64,000 nt of DNA from Pontibacter coccineus (lineage in GTDB: Bacteria; Bacteroidota; Bacteroidia; Cytophagales; Hymenobacteraceae). Positions 35,909-46,152 of this stretch are shown here, piece after piece. Each line of letters starts with the position of its first letter. The first letter of the stretch is position 1. The notes under the pieces were generated by a model. It saw only the letters and a program-made list of their open reading frames with translations, had not been told where the DNA came from and did not search any database. A program made the position numbers and the translations under genes. The DNA lies in assembly GCF_030546575.1 (NCBI RefSeq), contig NZ_JAUOTN010000010.1:1-64000 (forward strand). The letters run 5' to 3'.

Positions 35909-36310
35909 CTACCCTCCTACTATTTCACGCAATTTCTGTAGCAAGTGCTCCCATAGCTCTTCCAACTCTTCTTCGTCATCTTCCTCTGAGTAGTCGACCA
36001 CTTTCAGATACTGTTCCTGCGTGAGTTCACTTGATTCGATCGAGAAATCGATATAGGATGGGTCTGAAGGGTGAGTTTTGTCCTCATTCAGGAAAATGAA
36101 GCGCACAGAGCGATTTGTACGGTGGCTTGTCATCTCAACCCAATGGTTGCTGCCGTCCCAAAAGAAATTAAATAGCTTGTCTTCGTTTATGGAAACATCG
36201 TCACAGAACCACTGCGAAAGGCCACTCGGGGTGCTCAGGTATGGGTACAGCAAACGGGCAGATGCATTTATAGGGTACTCACGCACAAATTTCGTCTTGG
36301 TAGCTTTCAT
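35909..36310 (-). CDS. START/AHSA1-like domain protein
   Basis: A 133-residue protein of the SRPBCC (START-like) superfamily: KTKFVREYPINASARLLYPYLSTPSGLSQWFCDDV is the classic first strand and helices, followed by beta strands (WVEMTSHRTNRSVRFIFLN) and a long C-terminal helix with an acidic stretch (YSEEDDEEELEELW). Bacteroidota usually carry one short acidic member like this. Its ligand is unknown. It may bind a hydrophobic molecule. It lies upstream of the LptF/G gene on the same strand and divergently from the tRNA gene. Confidence 0.8.
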   Translation of the reverse strand: MKATKTKFVREYPINASARLLYPYLSTPSGLSQWFCDDVSINEDKLFNFFWDGSNHWVEMTSHRTNRSVRFIFLNEDKTHPSDPSYIDFSIESSELTQEQYLKVVDYSEEDDEEELEELWEHLLQKLREIVGG

Positions 36311-36402
36311 TATCTGTAGTTGTAAGTGACTGAGTAAGTATAGTATTAATTTCCGATTGGTTAAATATACAGAAATTAAAATATTTTTTTGTGCATCAAT
36401 TG

Positions 36403-36434
36403 TTGCTTTTTTTAAAACTTACCCCTTATATTTG
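36403..36434 (+). promoter_or_regulatory. tRNA-Met promoter
   Basis: TTG (36403-36405), 21 bases, TATATTTG (36427-36434): a full Bacteroidota consensus promoter whose predicted start lies just before the tRNA 5' end. Confidence 0.7.
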
Positions 36435-36445
36435 CACCACAATTC

Positions 36446-36519
36446 GGCGGGGTAGCTCAGATGGTTAGAGCGCAGGATTCATAACCCTGAGGTCGGCAGT
36501 TCGATTCTGCTCCCCGCTA
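36446..36519 (+). tRNA. tRNA-Met (CAT anticodon)
   Basis: A 74-nt cloverleaf. The acceptor arm GGCGGGG pairs with CCCCGCT, the D arm is GCTC...GAGC, and the anticodon arm holds CAT at 36480-36482. The T arm GGCAG-TTCGATT-CTGCT is intact. CCA is not encoded. From sequence alone I cannot separate elongator Met from the Ile-CAT species modified with lysidine. The initiator type is unlikely because the acceptor end is paired. Confidence 0.95.
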
Positions 36520-36523
36520 CAAA

Positions 36524-36553
36524 GCCCTGGATTTACATCCAGGGCTTTTTTTT
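36524..36553 (+). terminator. tRNA terminator
   Basis: GCCCTGGAT (36524-36532) and ATCCAGGGC (36537-36545) with a TTAC loop, followed by eight T. A strong Rho-independent terminator 4 bases after the tRNA. Confidence 0.92.
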
Positions 36554-36563
36554 GCCCTCATCC

Positions 36564-37835
36564 TTACTCCTTCTCAAATGACTTCAGCAGGATTCGCGGC
36601 TGAAAGTTAACCATCACCCACCCCCAGTCAGCGTAAGCCGATGCATCGCCTGGCTTGATCGCTGCCATCGAGCTGCCTGCAAACATACTGCTATACCCTA
36701 TGGAAAACTGAATCTGGTCGGAGTGCTTGTATTGGAGCACCGCATCCAGCTCAGAACCAAGGTACCTGTTGCTGGTGCCGGCGTGCGTTTCTGAAGCCCG
36801 AAGGTTTTTTGCCAGCGCGAAGTAGTGGTAGTCCAGCGAGAGGTTATAGCTGGCACTTGGGCTAAAGGTGGTCTTGAGGTAGTTATCGTGCAGCCCACCC
36901 TGCCGTGTGTCAGCCGGCACATTGATAAAGTAATCCATGAAGCCATAGTACTTATGGTTCGTGGCGTACAGGGTATTAAAGGATCGAACCTTATGCTCGT
37001 GTCCGGCCATACCTGACAAATAGGTGGTCCCTAACGTGAACTGGAAAGGCTGTAAGGTATAGGTCGCCTCTCCAACTGCCAGGTAGGCCGCTATCTTTTT
37101 CCCGCTGCCGTGTTCGCCCGATTGCCTGTAAAGCGAACCGTTAAATTGAACACGCTCATGCTTATAATTCAGGTCAAGCCCATACGTATGCCGGAAGTAT
37201 ACGCCTCCTACCGTATCAGGTCGTTGAAAGCCATCGCTGATATGCATGGCTGAAAGTGACAACTGTTCGCCTAACTGTTTCTTTGCCCATAGGAATCCCA
37301 GCACTTTGTAGTTGTTCATGCTGTAATGGGTGTCAAACAAGGCTTCTTTCTCCTGGTTAAAAGCACCGCCGGCATCTAAGCTTATACCTCGCCATCTTGC
37401 TTTAAGCACCATGCCATCGTGACTGCGTGCCTGCTGCACCCAGTCCACATTGCCCAGCAGGCGGTCATTGTTGTAAACGAACTCCTGCCGCCCAAGCCTG
37501 ACAGCAAACTTGTCTGATAGAGCAACCTCACCCCAGGCCTCGTGCATGGCTGTAGAGGGCACATCTTTTAAATGCACTTCATTCCCCCATACCCTGACGT
37601 CCTGCAAACTAAACCGCATCTGCACTTTATCCTGCTTATAGTCGAGCGTAAGCCTGGAGCGCTGGCTTACAAAGAAAGCTCCGTCCTGACCGTTTGGCAG
37701 GCTCTGGTATCCGTTGCGCCACTCAGCCCTGGGCCTTACCTGCGGCGTCAGGTATAGCTGCGCCCAAGCCGCCTCTAAGGGTAGCCACACCAGAATTGAT
37801 AGCAGCAGTAGTTTCCGTGTAAAACTTACTTTCAT
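36564..37835 (-). CDS. Alginate-export-type outer-membrane porin
   Basis: I use the ATG at 37835 (423 residues). A GTG two codons upstream is the alternative. The signal peptide is KLLLLSILVWLPLEAAWAQ. The mature part is a beta-barrel with the AlgE-like pattern QSRSRLTLDYKQDKVQMRFSLQDVRVWG-type strands, RLGRQEFVYNNDRLLGNVDWVQQARSHDG and YFALAKNLRAS, typical of the alginate_exp family (PF13372) as I know it. Such proteins form anion-selective channels. The real substrate is unknown. The leader of about 170 bases to the rplT terminator holds no second gene. Confidence 0.82.
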   Translation of the reverse strand: MKVSFTRKLLLLSILVWLPLEAAWAQLYLTPQVRPRAEWRNGYQSLPNGQDGAFFVSQRSRLTLDYKQDKVQMRFSLQDVRVWGNEVHLKDVPSTAMHEAWGEVALSDKFAVRLGRQEFVYNNDRLLGNVDWVQQARSHDGMVLKARWRGISLDAGGAFNQEKEALFDTHYSMNNYKVLGFLWAKKQLGEQLSLSAMHISDGFQRPDTVGGVYFRHTYGLDLNYKHERVQFNGSLYRQSGEHGSGKKIAAYLAVGEATYTLQPFQFTLGTTYLSGMAGHEHKVRSFNTLYATNHKYYGFMDYFINVPADTRQGGLHDNYLKTTFSPSASYNLSLDYHYFALAKNLRASETHAGTSNRYLGSELDAVLQYKHSDQIQFSIGYSSMFAGSSMAAIKPGDASAYADWGWVMVNFQPRILLKSFEKE

Positions 37836-38010
37836 GTTCACATCATTTAAAAGGTGAGTAATGCCGACAGTCGCGCTGCTGCCAGGAATGATGTGCCTGC
37901 AGGTGCGCGCAACTGTAACGATGCGAAATAGAGCAAATACCTCCTCTTAAGCGATGACTGCCATCATGTGCAAAGATGACTTTGCTTAGTTTACCAGCAG
38001 GTATAGACGC

Positions 38011-38042
38011 AAAAAGGGCCTGACTTGCGTCAGGCCCTTTTT
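38011..38042. terminator. rplT terminator, bidirectional
   Basis: AAAAAGGGCCTGAC (38011-38024) and GTCAGGCCCTTTTT (38029-38042) form a 14-bp stem with a 4-base loop. It ends the thrS-infC-rpmI-rplT transcript. Confidence 0.9.
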
Positions 38043-38062
38043 GGTCATATAGCGAAAGTAAA

Positions 38063-38407
38063 TTACTTTACTTTGTCAACGATACTCTTGAAAGCTTCCG
38101 GATGGTTCATCGCCAGGTCAGCAAGTACTTTGCGGTTCAGGTCGATGTTCGCTTTTTTCAGAGCGCCCATTAGCTGAGAGTAAGACATGCCGTGCTCACG
38201 TGCACCTGCGTTAATACGCTGGATCCAAAGGGCGCGGAAATCTCTCTTTTTCGCTTTTCTGTCACGGTAAGCATAAAGCAAACCTTTTTCAATTGCGTTT
38301 TTCGCAACTGTCCAGACATTCTTGCGACGGCCAAAGTAACCTTTGGCCATTTTCATCATTTTTTTTCTTCTGTGTCGCGCTGCGACAACGTTTACCGATC
38401 TAGGCAT
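38063..38407 (-). CDS. rplT: 50S ribosomal protein L20
   Basis: A 114-residue basic protein needed early in 50S assembly. [29 protein letters not shown] at the N-terminus and [27 protein letters not shown] are characteristic. It is the last gene of the infC-rpmI-rplT cluster. The 98-base gap to rpmI can fold into a hairpin (CTGGT with ACCAG, and GATTAA with TTAATC on the minus strand). This could be an L20 regulatory site, but I have no proof. Confidence 0.97.
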   Translation of the reverse strand: MPRSVNVVAARHRRKKMMKMAKGYFGRRKNVWTVAKNAIEKGLLYAYRDRKAKKRDFRALWIQRINAGAREHGMSYSQLMGALKKANIDLNRKVLADLAMNHPEAFKSIVDKVK

Positions 38408-38505
38408 TTCTAAAAAGTTTTGGCAGCTGGTGATTAAGTTTTAATCTTCAAAAAACCAGGCACCGGGTTCGTACTGAAAAAATTAACCGTTCTAACTCCG
38501 GGGAA

Positions 38506-38700
38506 TTAGATTTGAAGCATCAGTTTCACGCGGTCCATATCAGCTGAGCTAACAAGGCCAGTGTGAGTTAAGTTACGCTTCTGCTTAGTCGTCTTCTTGG
38601 TCAGGATGTGGCTTTTGTAAGCGTGCTTACGCTTAATTTTGCCAGTACCTGTCAAAGAAAAACGCTTCTTTGCACCAGATTTTGTTTTAACTTTTGGCAT
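38506..38700 (-). CDS. rpmI: 50S ribosomal protein L35
   Basis: The 64-residue protein starts [30 protein letters not shown] and contains [14 protein letters not shown], the L35 signature. It sits between infC and rplT in the conserved order, 23 bases after infC. Confidence 0.97.
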   Translation of the reverse strand: MPKVKTKSGAKKRFSLTGTGKIKRKHAYKSHILTKKTTKQKRNLTHTGLVSSADMDRVKLMLQI

Positions 38701-38723
38701 GTGTATATAATTAATTAAACAAA

Positions 38724-39287
38724 TTACTTTTTAACAGGGGGAGCCACTTTCGGGGAGAGGATCAGGAACATCCGCTTTCCTTCCAGTTTAGGCAGCTGCT
38801 CCACTTTGGCGATGTCCTCCAGCGCTTGGGCGAACTTCAGCAACAGGATCTCGCCTCTCTCCTTGAACACGATCGTACGGCCGACAAAGTGCACATAGGA
38901 CTTTATCTTGTATCCACTCTCGAGGAAAGACTTGGCATGCTTCAGTTTGAACTCAAAGTCGTGGTCATCTGTGTTAGGGCCGAAACGGATCTCCTTGATG
39001 ACTACCTTCTGAGCTTTGGCCTTCATCTCACGGGTTTTCTTCTTCTGCTCGTACTTGAATTTCGAGTAGTCGATGATACGGCAAACCGGTGGATTAGCAG
39101 TTGGCGAAATCTCAACCAGGTCAAGATTCTGCTCGTTCGCTATTTTCTGAGCATCTCTGGTTGAGAATACTCCCTGCTCTACATTGTCACCAACTAACCT
39201 GACTTCTCTGGCAGTTATCTTATCATTGACTTTGTATGGCTCCTCCACTTTTCCGCGTGGGATGTAGCGCTTGTTTGGCGTAGCTAT
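38724..39287 (-). CDS. infC: Translation initiation factor IF-3, probable AUA start
   Basis: The conserved protein is clear: [28 protein letters not shown] at the N-domain, [17 protein letters not shown] at the linker, and [25 protein letters not shown] in the C-domain. IF-3 checks start codons on the 30S subunit. Reading upstream in frame, thirteen codons (ATA GCT ACG CCA AAC AAG CGC TAC ...) precede the GTG at 39248. They encode a basic extension typical of the family in Bacteroidota. No ATG, GTG or TTG lies among them. A perfect AGGAGGT is 6 bases ahead of the ATA. I therefore place the start at ATA 39287 (187 residues). A GTG start would give 174 residues. Rare starts are known for infC elsewhere and permit IF-3 autoregulation. 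Confidence 0.9.
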   Translation of the reverse strand: MATPNKRYIPRGKVEEPYKVNDKITAREVRLVGDNVEQGVFSTRDAQKIANEQNLDLVEISPTANPPVCRIIDYSKFKYEQKKKTREMKAKAQKVVIKEIRFGPNTDDHDFEFKLKHAKSFLESGYKIKSYVHFVGRTIVFKERGEILLLKFAQALEDIAKVEQLPKLEGKRMFLILSPKVAPPVKK

Positions 39288-39293
39288 AGTTTT

Positions 39294-39300
39294 ACCTCCT
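39294..39300 (-). promoter_or_regulatory. Strong Shine-Dalgarno before infC
   Basis: AGGAGGT on the minus strand (39300-39294) is followed by six bases and the ATA codon at 39287. Other genes in this window generally lack such a site, so this one decides the start and suggests special translational control. Confidence 0.75.
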
Positions 39301-39365
39301 TAAATTTAGTTCTAAATCAGGGTGCGAATATCGCACATTTTATATCAAGAAAAAAATATCTCTTC

Positions 39366-41306
39366 TTAATTGTTCAGCATCTGAGCAATTTTAGACTGAA
39401 AGGTGGCAATGAACTCATCCACCGTCATCGTGCCCAGATCGCCTTCTCCGTGTTTGCGTACTGACACGGCCCCGTTTTCCTGCTCCTTCTCCCCTACAAT
39501 GAGCATGTAAGGCACCTTGCTCACTTCTGCATCGCGGATCTTACGTCCGATCTTCTCGTCGCGGTTGTCAACAAAACCCCGGATGTCATCCTGCTGCAGT
39601 CGGTCATATACCTGCTGCGCAAAATCCTGGTATTTTTCGGAGATTGGCAGGATGGCAAACTGCTCTGGGCTAAGCCAAAGTGGGAAGTTACCACCGCAAT
39701 GCTCAATCAGCACCGCTACGAAGCGCTCCAACGAGCCAAATGGCGCACGGTGAATCATCACAGGGCGGTGTTTGGCATTGTCAGCACCGATGTACTCGAG
39801 CTGGAATCTTTCTGGTAAGTTATAATCTACCTGAATAGTTCCCAACTGCCATTTACGGCCCAACGCATCTCGCACCATAAAGTCGAGCTTAGGTCCGTAA
39901 AACGCGGCTTCGCCCAGTTCGGTTACAGTGGTCAGTCCTTTCTCTGCGGCAGCCTCCACAATGGCGCTTTCGGCTTTTTCCCAGTTCTCGTCTGAACCAA
40001 TGTATTTGGCCTTGTTTTCCGGATCACGCAGGGAGATCTGAGCGGTATAGTCTTCAAAACCAAGTGCCTTGAACACGTACAGCACCAGGTCAATTACCTT
40101 AATAAATTCTTCTTTCACCTGGTCAGGACGGCAGAAAATGTGCGCGTCGTCCTGCGTAAAGCCACGTACGCGTGTCAGACCGTGCAGCTCGCCGCTTTGC
40201 TCGTAGCGGTACACAGTGCCGAACTCGGCAAAACGCACGGGTAACTCTTTGTAAGAGCGCGGACGGGTTTTGTAGATCTCGCAGTGGTGCGGGCAGTTCA
40301 TTGGCTTTAGCAGGAACTCCTCGTTCTCGTTCGGCGTCTTGATTGGCTGGAAAGAGTCAGCGCCGTACTTCTCGTAGTGACCTGAAGTAACGTAGAGCTC
40401 CTTGCTACCGATGTGCGGCGTTACCACCGGCTGGTAGCCAGCCTTTATCTGCGCCTTGCGCATAAACTGCTCGAGTCGCTCGCGCAGCAACGTACCTTTC
40501 GGCAACCACAGCGGCAAGCCCATACCTACCTTTTCAGAGAAGGCAAACAGTTCCATTTCTTTGCCCAGTTTGCGGTGGTCGCGTTTTTTGGCTTCCTCCA
40601 GGCGCTCCAGGTACTCGGTCAACTCCTTCAGTTTCGGGAAGGTGATGGCATAGATGCGTGTCAGCTGCTTGCTCTTCTCGTCGCCGCGCCAATAGGCACC
40701 GGCCACATTCATGAGCTTAGCAGCCTTGATGAAGCCCGTGTTCGGGATGTGCGGCCCGCGGCAAAGGTCCACGAAGTTGCCCTGGGTATAGAAGGTGATC
40801 GTGCCGTCTTCCAAATCCTGGAGCAGGTCAAGCTTGTACTGGTCGCCTTTTTCGGTGAAGTACTGAATGGCGTCGGCTTTTGAAACTTCCTGACGCACAT
40901 ACTCATTTTTGGCACGCGCCAGTTCCAGCATCTTCTGCTCTACTTTGGCAAAGTCATCCTGCGAAAAGGTTTTGCCCTCTCCCAGGTCCACGTCATAGTA
41001 GAAGCCATTCTCAACAGGCGGTCCGATGCCAAACTTTATACCTGGGTATAACTCTTCCAAGGCTTCTGCCAGTAAGTGAGCGGATGAATGCCAGAATGTA
41101 TTTTTGCCCAGATCGTCGTTCCATGTGAGCAATTGCACACTGGCATTTTCTTCTATAGGGCGAGACAGATCCCAAACGGAACCGTTCACCTTTACGGCCA
41201 GAACATTGCGGGCAAGTCCCTCGCTAATGCTGGTGGCGATCTCAAGGCCTGTTACGCCTTTCGAATACTGACGTACAGAGCCATCTGGCAAAGTGATGTT
41301 GATCAT
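39366..41306 (-). CDS. thrS: Threonyl-tRNA synthetase
   Basis: A 646-residue class II synthetase. The N-terminal TGS domain covers about 1-62 ([23 protein letters not shown]). The editing domain has the HxxxH motif in [13 protein letters not shown]. The catalytic core contains [44 protein letters not shown] and [18 protein letters not shown], with the zinc-binding Cys/His residues present. A C-terminal anticodon-binding domain follows ([17 protein letters not shown]). It lies between the TPR lipoprotein gene (20 bases upstream) and infC (78 bases downstream). Confidence 0.98.
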   Translation of the reverse strand: MINITLPDGSVRQYSKGVTGLEIATSISEGLARNVLAVKVNGSVWDLSRPIEENASVQLLTWNDDLGKNTFWHSSAHLLAEALEELYPGIKFGIGPPVENGFYYDVDLGEGKTFSQDDFAKVEQKMLELARAKNEYVRQEVSKADAIQYFTEKGDQYKLDLLQDLEDGTITFYTQGNFVDLCRGPHIPNTGFIKAAKLMNVAGAYWRGDEKSKQLTRIYAITFPKLKELTEYLERLEEAKKRDHRKLGKEMELFAFSEKVGMGLPLWLPKGTLLRERLEQFMRKAQIKAGYQPVVTPHIGSKELYVTSGHYEKYGADSFQPIKTPNENEEFLLKPMNCPHHCEIYKTRPRSYKELPVRFAEFGTVYRYEQSGELHGLTRVRGFTQDDAHIFCRPDQVKEEFIKVIDLVLYVFKALGFEDYTAQISLRDPENKAKYIGSDENWEKAESAIVEAAAEKGLTTVTELGEAAFYGPKLDFMVRDALGRKWQLGTIQVDYNLPERFQLEYIGADNAKHRPVMIHRAPFGSLERFVAVLIEHCGGNFPLWLSPEQFAILPISEKYQDFAQQVYDRLQQDDIRGFVDNRDEKIGRKIRDAEVSKVPYMLIVGEKEQENGAVSVRKHGEGDLGTMTVDEFIATFQSKIAQMLNN

Positions 41307-41326
41307 GTTTTTTTCTTAGTATCGTT

Positions 41327-42403
41327 TTAAAAACCCCGTTGCCTGATAGCCATGCTGTCCAGCTGGGGTCTGGGTCTTTCTAATCTATATCGGAGCCGGG
41401 CAACACTCTGCCTAGCATATGTATGTTTCGGCTCCATGGCCAGCATGCGCTCGTAGGTGCGCAGCGCCGCCAGGTTTTCTCCTAATCGCTCCAGGCTACT
41501 TGCCCGCACAGACAGGTACTTGAGCTCTTTGCTATACCTTGGCGCTTTCTCCAAGTGCTGCAAGACCAGTTCATTCTCTCCCAAGCCTTGTCGCAGCTGC
41601 GCCAACTGAAAGTGAGCAGCCTGCATTGTGTCTGAGATAGCAAGTGCCTTCTCAAAGCTAACCAGGGCACTGTCTTTACGGGCTGACTGCATTTGTAGCA
41701 TCCCTTTGTAGTGCCACAACTGTGGATCTTCTGGCTTCAGTCGCAATCCGTGCTCCGTATGTTTTCTGGCTTGTGCCAGGTCCTGCTGTGCCAGGTATAG
41801 CCCCGCAAGCGACCGATGCGTTTCCGCAAAGTCAGGCTTGAACTCCAGCGCCTGCTGGTAAAGCCTGATAGCGACTGTTGTATCGCCGGTCACTTCAGAC
41901 ACCCTCCCCTTGTAATAAACCGCATGGGGATCATCGGGTGAAAGTTCCAGCGCTTGTTTGGCAAACCGAGCCGCCTTCGTATACTCCCCCCGGTCCAGGT
42001 ATAGCTCGGTCAAAAGCACGTACAGCGACGAACTTTCAAATGAATTTCGTTCTGCCTGCAACGCCAGGGGCAAGGCTTCTTCACGCCGTCCCATCAGGTA
42101 TAGCACCTGTGCTTTCACAAAGAAATTAGCAGGCTCCTTAGAGAGCCTGATCGCCTCGTTCACATCGCTCAACGCTTTGTCCAGCTCGTCCTGCCGTAGC
42201 AGCACCATGGCTCTCCTGGCGTACAGACTGCCGTCGCGCTTCGAACGTTCAATGGCCTCGCTAAGACTGACCAGCTGTTTCGCGGGATCCTCCACAGCAA
42301 CCGTCGCCAGATCGACCATCTGTTCCCGTGTACCTTCTTCTTTGCCGCAACCGGAAAGCATCAATACCGCCACTATCCAACTTAAGGCCCAACGAGACAT
42401 CAT
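41327..42403 (-). CDS. TPR-repeat lipoprotein
   Basis: The 358-residue protein has a lipoprotein signal (SWIVAVLMLSGC, Cys about residue 20) and then eight or so TPR motifs (AMVLLRQDELDKALSDVNEAIRLSKEPANFFVKAQVLYLMGRREEALPLALQAE and following units). It is probably attached to the outer membrane on the periplasmic side, and partners are unknown. Only 20 bases separate it from thrS, so this lipoprotein may lead the thrS-infC-rpmI-rplT operon. Its start has two adjacent Met codons. Confidence 0.82.
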   Translation of the reverse strand: MMSRWALSWIVAVLMLSGCGKEEGTREQMVDLATVAVEDPAKQLVSLSEAIERSKRDGSLYARRAMVLLRQDELDKALSDVNEAIRLSKEPANFFVKAQVLYLMGRREEALPLALQAERNSFESSSLYVLLTELYLDRGEYTKAARFAKQALELSPDDPHAVYYKGRVSEVTGDTTVAIRLYQQALEFKPDFAETHRSLAGLYLAQQDLAQARKHTEHGLRLKPEDPQLWHYKGMLQMQSARKDSALVSFEKALAISDTMQAAHFQLAQLRQGLGENELVLQHLEKAPRYSKELKYLSVRASSLERLGENLAALRTYERMLAMEPKHTYARQSVARLRYRLERPRPQLDSMAIRQRGF

Positions 42404-42492
42404 GTACTGTCTTTTCTTACTGTCTTGATTGGCGCTAAATTATAGATAATTTGCCTAAATATCGACAAATAGACTACCATATAGTTTTGAAA

Positions 42493-42538
42493 CAATGCAA
42501 AGGGCCTGCTCCGAGATAGAAGCAGGCCCTTTGCATTG
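42493..42538. terminator. Terminator downstream of the RMD1-like TPR gene
   Basis: CAATGCAAAGGGCCTGCT (42493-42510) and AGCAGGCCCTTTGCATTG (42521-42538) form an 18-bp perfect stem. It lies 13 bases after that gene's stop and may also insulate the downstream TPR lipoprotein gene. Confidence 0.8.
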
Positions 42539-42551
42539 CAATTATATCTGG

Positions 42552-43343
42552 TTACTTCTGATATGCTTGCAGCATCATTTTACAGCGCCTGCTTAACTCC
42601 AGTTCCTCCTTCGTTTGTAGTTCCAGGTTCTGGGCCATCGCGCGCTGGAGCGTATACACACACGCCTCCTTGTTTTTCATTTCCTGATAGATATTGGCCA
42701 AGTCAAAATAATAAAGCAGGTTGTTCGGGTTGTGCAAAATGGCCCTTTCCATAGCGTATATCGCATCCTTGTTTGTAGCAGGCTTATCCGCCATCCCCCC
42801 CAGCATGACTTTATAGGTCGTCACTTCAGCAAAATTGAGATTGGCCATCTTAAAGTACCAACGCCCCAGCAAATGCCAGGCATCAGCGTAGCTCTCATCA
42901 GCTGCTAAAGCCCCCTCCAGGTAGGTTTTGGTTTCGCTGATCATCGCCAATCGTTGCTTCGGTCCCGACACCATAGCCAAAGAGGCCAGTGAGAGCGCCA
43001 TGGCATAGTTAGAGCGGGCGTCAGTGGAGTCGAGCAGAAAGGCACGGTGCGCGTACGATTTGGCCGTGCTGAAATGGTTGATTTTGCGGGTGTCGTCCGA
43101 GAACCGGTTTCCCATCAGGCTGTGCAGGAGACTGGCCTGGCAGAGCGCCTCAAAATTCGATTCGTCAGCGGCAATAATCTGCTCATACACTGCCAGCGCC
43201 TCGGTTTCCTTGTACTGCTCTTTTAGCTCATAGGCCTTCTTTAAAAGCACATCATGCCCGGAATCTCCCAGCACGTCCAGCGGACGAATCAGGAAACCGA
43301 GCATGATGAATAAAATAGGTATAGCTTTGAAAAATACTTGCAT
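42552..43343 (-). CDS. RMD1-like TPR protein, exported
   Basis: A 263-residue protein with an N-terminal hydrophobic segment (FFKAIPILFIMLGFLIRPLDVLG), possibly a signal peptide or anchor. TPR-like helices follow (KKAYELKEQYKETEALAVYEQIIAADESNFEALCQASLLHSLMGNR; KTYLEGALAADESYADAWHLLGRWYFKMANLNF). The pattern ALCQASLLHS ... AWHLLGRWYF resembles the family named after the eukaryotic regulator of microtubule dynamics. Its bacterial role is unknown. It lies 61 bases downstream of parC and ends at a strong hairpin. Confidence 0.75.
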   Translation of the reverse strand: MQVFFKAIPILFIMLGFLIRPLDVLGDSGHDVLLKKAYELKEQYKETEALAVYEQIIAADESNFEALCQASLLHSLMGNRFSDDTRKINHFSTAKSYAHRAFLLDSTDARSNYAMALSLASLAMVSGPKQRLAMISETKTYLEGALAADESYADAWHLLGRWYFKMANLNFAEVTTYKVMLGGMADKPATNKDAIYAMERAILHNPNNLLYYFDLANIYQEMKNKEACVYTLQRAMAQNLELQTKEELELSRRCKMMLQAYQK

Positions 43344-43404
43344 AATCTGTAATAAGCAACCTAATATATTGCATTAAAACGACTTATGCAAAAAAGGACT
43401 TAAT

Positions 43405-46152
43405 TTAGAACAAATCCAGCTGCTTCCTTTTCTTCAACGCCTTATTTGCACTTCCGTCGTCTGATAGTTCTTCTACGGCTTCCAGCGTATCAAGTTGAGC
43501 CCCACTGACTTTGGCGGCCTCTTCTGCCAGTTCCTTCAGTTCGGAAGGCAACGTGACAGGCTCCCGCTTGGTGGTAACTTTCTTAGTTTTAGGCTTTTCC
43601 TCCTGCTCCACTTCCTCCAGTTTCGGCACTTTCACATCGTAAATTTTGAAGTAGCTGAGCTTGTTACCCATAGCCTTCCAGCCTTTCACGTCAATGAATT
43701 CGCTGAGCAATAGCTTCTCAGTTTCTTTTTCACCTCGCAGCGAGCGCTTGAAGCTGATGGTCGCCATCGGAACCGGATGTGTAGAAACGGCTTCCATTCT
43801 GGAGTTCTTGGTCTCCGGTATAAAGCTGAATTTCTTACCTACCGTAGAAGTCTCGATACGGAAACGCTTCACATAATAGGTTTTATTATCTCCTTCGTAA
43901 TAAATAGTGGATACGACCAACTCCGGATCAAACTTCTGCAGCACTTTGATCTTCTCCACGGTATAGTGGTTGGCCAGATCAAACGTGGTCTGCTCGTAGG
44001 TGCCATCTTCGTATACCACCAGAATCGTATCGTCGGTATTGAAGGAACCCAGGTAGCGGCCACGGCCTTCGGTGTTGAGTCGTCCGATCACCTCGTCGTA
44101 GAAGATCTCCCGTCCACCCAAGGTAGACTCGCCCAGACTCTTCTGCACCACCTTCTTGATCGGGTACTTGGTAACGATATTACCGTTTGATCCTTTGCCC
44201 TTTATCATCAGCTCGGCGAAGTCATAGTCGAACTGTTTGATGCGGGCCGTTGACTGCGGCGCAAGGGTGACATTGACCACTTCTGACTCTGAGTTCGGAT
44301 TAGCCGTCAGGTAATGCACCTTGGAGTTTTTGTTGCCCTTGGTCAGATCATACTCCTTGTCGCGGGTGATGGACTTCACAGAGAATCGTTTCGCGAAGGA
44401 CACGCCGGTCTTACCATCTACGTAGATCATGTTGTAGACCATGTGCTCGTCGTTCTTGTTGTAAACGCCGGCCATGATGATGTCTTTGCCCACAAAGCTT
44501 TTCTCCGCTACTTTCGTCACCGTGAACTTGCCATCCTTGCGGAACACAATGATGTCGTCCATGTCGGAGCAATCGCATACAAACTCGTCCTTGCGCAGAC
44601 CGGTACCGATAAAGCCGTCTTTGGCGTTCATGTAAAGCTTCTGGTTCGCGATCGCAACTTTTTGTGCAGTAATCACATCAAAGGTCTTCACCTGTGCCTT
44701 GCGGTCACGTCCCTGTCCGTACTTTTTCAGTAAGCCTTCAAAGTAAGCAATTGCGTAGCGGATCAGGTTGGCCAGGTTATCATCCACCTCGGCCATCTCT
44801 TCTTCCAGCTTATGGATGTACTCATCAGCCTTGAAAGAGTCGTACTTGGAGATGCGTTTGATCTTGATCTCGGTTAGCCGAATGATGTCGTCCTGGGTCA
44901 CCTCACGGCGCAGGAGTTTTTTAAATGGATCCAAGCCTTTGTCGATCGCCTCGAGCACTGCTTCCCAAGTTTCGCACTCCTCAATGTCGTGGTAAATGCG
45001 GTTCTCGATGAATATCTTTTCCAGCGACGAGTAGTGCCACTTGTCTTCCAGCTCGGCTTTGCGGATCTCCAGTTCACGCTTGAGCAGGTCTACCGTTTTG
45101 AAGGTAGAAATGCGCAGCAGCTCGTCCACACTCAGGAAGTGCGGTTTGTCGTCGATGATCACGCAGGTGTTTGGCGAGATCGACACCTCGCAATCCGTGA
45201 ACGCGTAGAGCGCGTCCATGGTCAGGTCAGGCGACACGCCCGGTGGCAGCTGTACCTGTATCTCCACGTTAGCAGCCGTGTTGTCGACTACCTTCTTGAT
45301 CTTGATCTTGTTGTTCTCGCTCGCCTTCACGATCGACTCCATCAGACCCGTGGTCGTGATGCCGTACGGTACGTCACGGATGATGAGCATGGTCTTGTCC
45401 ACCTTCTCAATCGTGGCGCGCACCCGGATCTTGCCGCCGCGCATACCATGGTTGTAATTGGTCACGTCCACCATACCGCCGTTCGGGAAGTCAGGTAGCA
45501 GGGTCGTCGTGCGTCCTTTCAGCACATCAATCGAGCCCTTGATCAACTCCTTGAAGTTGTGCGGCATGATCTTGGTCGATAGACCAACGGCTATACCTTC
45601 CACACCCTGCGCGAGCAGCAGCGGGAATTTCACAGGCAAAGTCACCGGCTCGTTCTTGCGACCGTCGTAACTGAGTTGCCAGATCGTGGTCTGCGGATTA
45701 AATACCACATCCAACGCGAACTTGGACAGGCGGGCCTCGATGTAACGCGGTGCAGCGGCACTGTCACCTGTGCGCACATCACCCCAGTTACCCTGCGTCT
45801 CGATCAGAAGATCCTTCTGACCCAAGTTCACCATCGCATCACCGATAGAGGCATCGCCGTGCGGGTGGTATTGCATGGTCTGACCGATCACGTTGGCCAC
45901 CTTGTTAAAGCGACCATCGTCCATCTCTCTCATCGCATGCAGGATGCGGCGCTGCACGGGCTTCAAACCGTCCTCGATGGCAGGCACGGCACGCTCCAAA
46001 ATTACGTAAGAAGCATAGTCGAGGAACCAGTTCTCGTACAGACCGGATACCGGGGTTACGTTATGGATGATCTCTTCCTCACCGTCTGTAAACGCGATCT
46101 CCAACTCGTCTTCTCTTTCTATACCTTCGTTGTTCAGTTCGTCGTTATGCAT
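43405..46152 (-). CDS. parC: DNA topoisomerase IV subunit A
   Basis: I use the ATG at 46152 (915 residues), which overlaps the parE stop (ATGCATAA). The frame extends to a TTG four codons upstream. The cleavage-domain signatures [35 protein letters not shown] and the active-site tyrosine region [14 protein letters not shown] are intact. The C-terminal pinwheel (after about residue 500) has degenerate blades and no GyrA-box, consistent with ParC rather than GyrA. An acidic/basic tail ([23 protein letters not shown]) ends the protein. With ParE it decatenates daughter chromosomes. Confidence 0.93.
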   Translation of the reverse strand: MHNDELNNEGIEREDELEIAFTDGEEEIIHNVTPVSGLYENWFLDYASYVILERAVPAIEDGLKPVQRRILHAMREMDDGRFNKVANVIGQTMQYHPHGDASIGDAMVNLGQKDLLIETQGNWGDVRTGDSAAAPRYIEARLSKFALDVVFNPQTTIWQLSYDGRKNEPVTLPVKFPLLLAQGVEGIAVGLSTKIMPHNFKELIKGSIDVLKGRTTTLLPDFPNGGMVDVTNYNHGMRGGKIRVRATIEKVDKTMLIIRDVPYGITTTGLMESIVKASENNKIKIKKVVDNTAANVEIQVQLPPGVSPDLTMDALYAFTDCEVSISPNTCVIIDDKPHFLSVDELLRISTFKTVDLLKRELEIRKAELEDKWHYSSLEKIFIENRIYHDIEECETWEAVLEAIDKGLDPFKKLLRREVTQDDIIRLTEIKIKRISKYDSFKADEYIHKLEEEMAEVDDNLANLIRYAIAYFEGLLKKYGQGRDRKAQVKTFDVITAQKVAIANQKLYMNAKDGFIGTGLRKDEFVCDCSDMDDIIVFRKDGKFTVTKVAEKSFVGKDIIMAGVYNKNDEHMVYNMIYVDGKTGVSFAKRFSVKSITRDKEYDLTKGNKNSKVHYLTANPNSESEVVNVTLAPQSTARIKQFDYDFAELMIKGKGSNGNIVTKYPIKKVVQKSLGESTLGGREIFYDEVIGRLNTEGRGRYLGSFNTDDTILVVYEDGTYEQTTFDLANHYTVEKIKVLQKFDPELVVSTIYYEGDNKTYYVKRFRIETSTVGKKFSFIPETKNSRMEAVSTHPVPMATISFKRSLRGEKETEKLLLSEFIDVKGWKAMGNKLSYFKIYDVKVPKLEEVEQEEKPKTKKVTTKREPVTLPSELKELAEEAAKVSGAQLDTLEAVEELSDDGSANKALKKRKQLDLF

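Noticed and set aside
37842-38005. Cobalamin-riboswitch-like words (GCGCAACTGTAA, GGTGAG...GCCG) on the plus strand between the porin gene and the rplT terminator
   Set aside because: The pieces are not in the right order, the B12 box is missing, and no gene follows on that strand. A cmscan with RF00174 giving a significant hit would change this.
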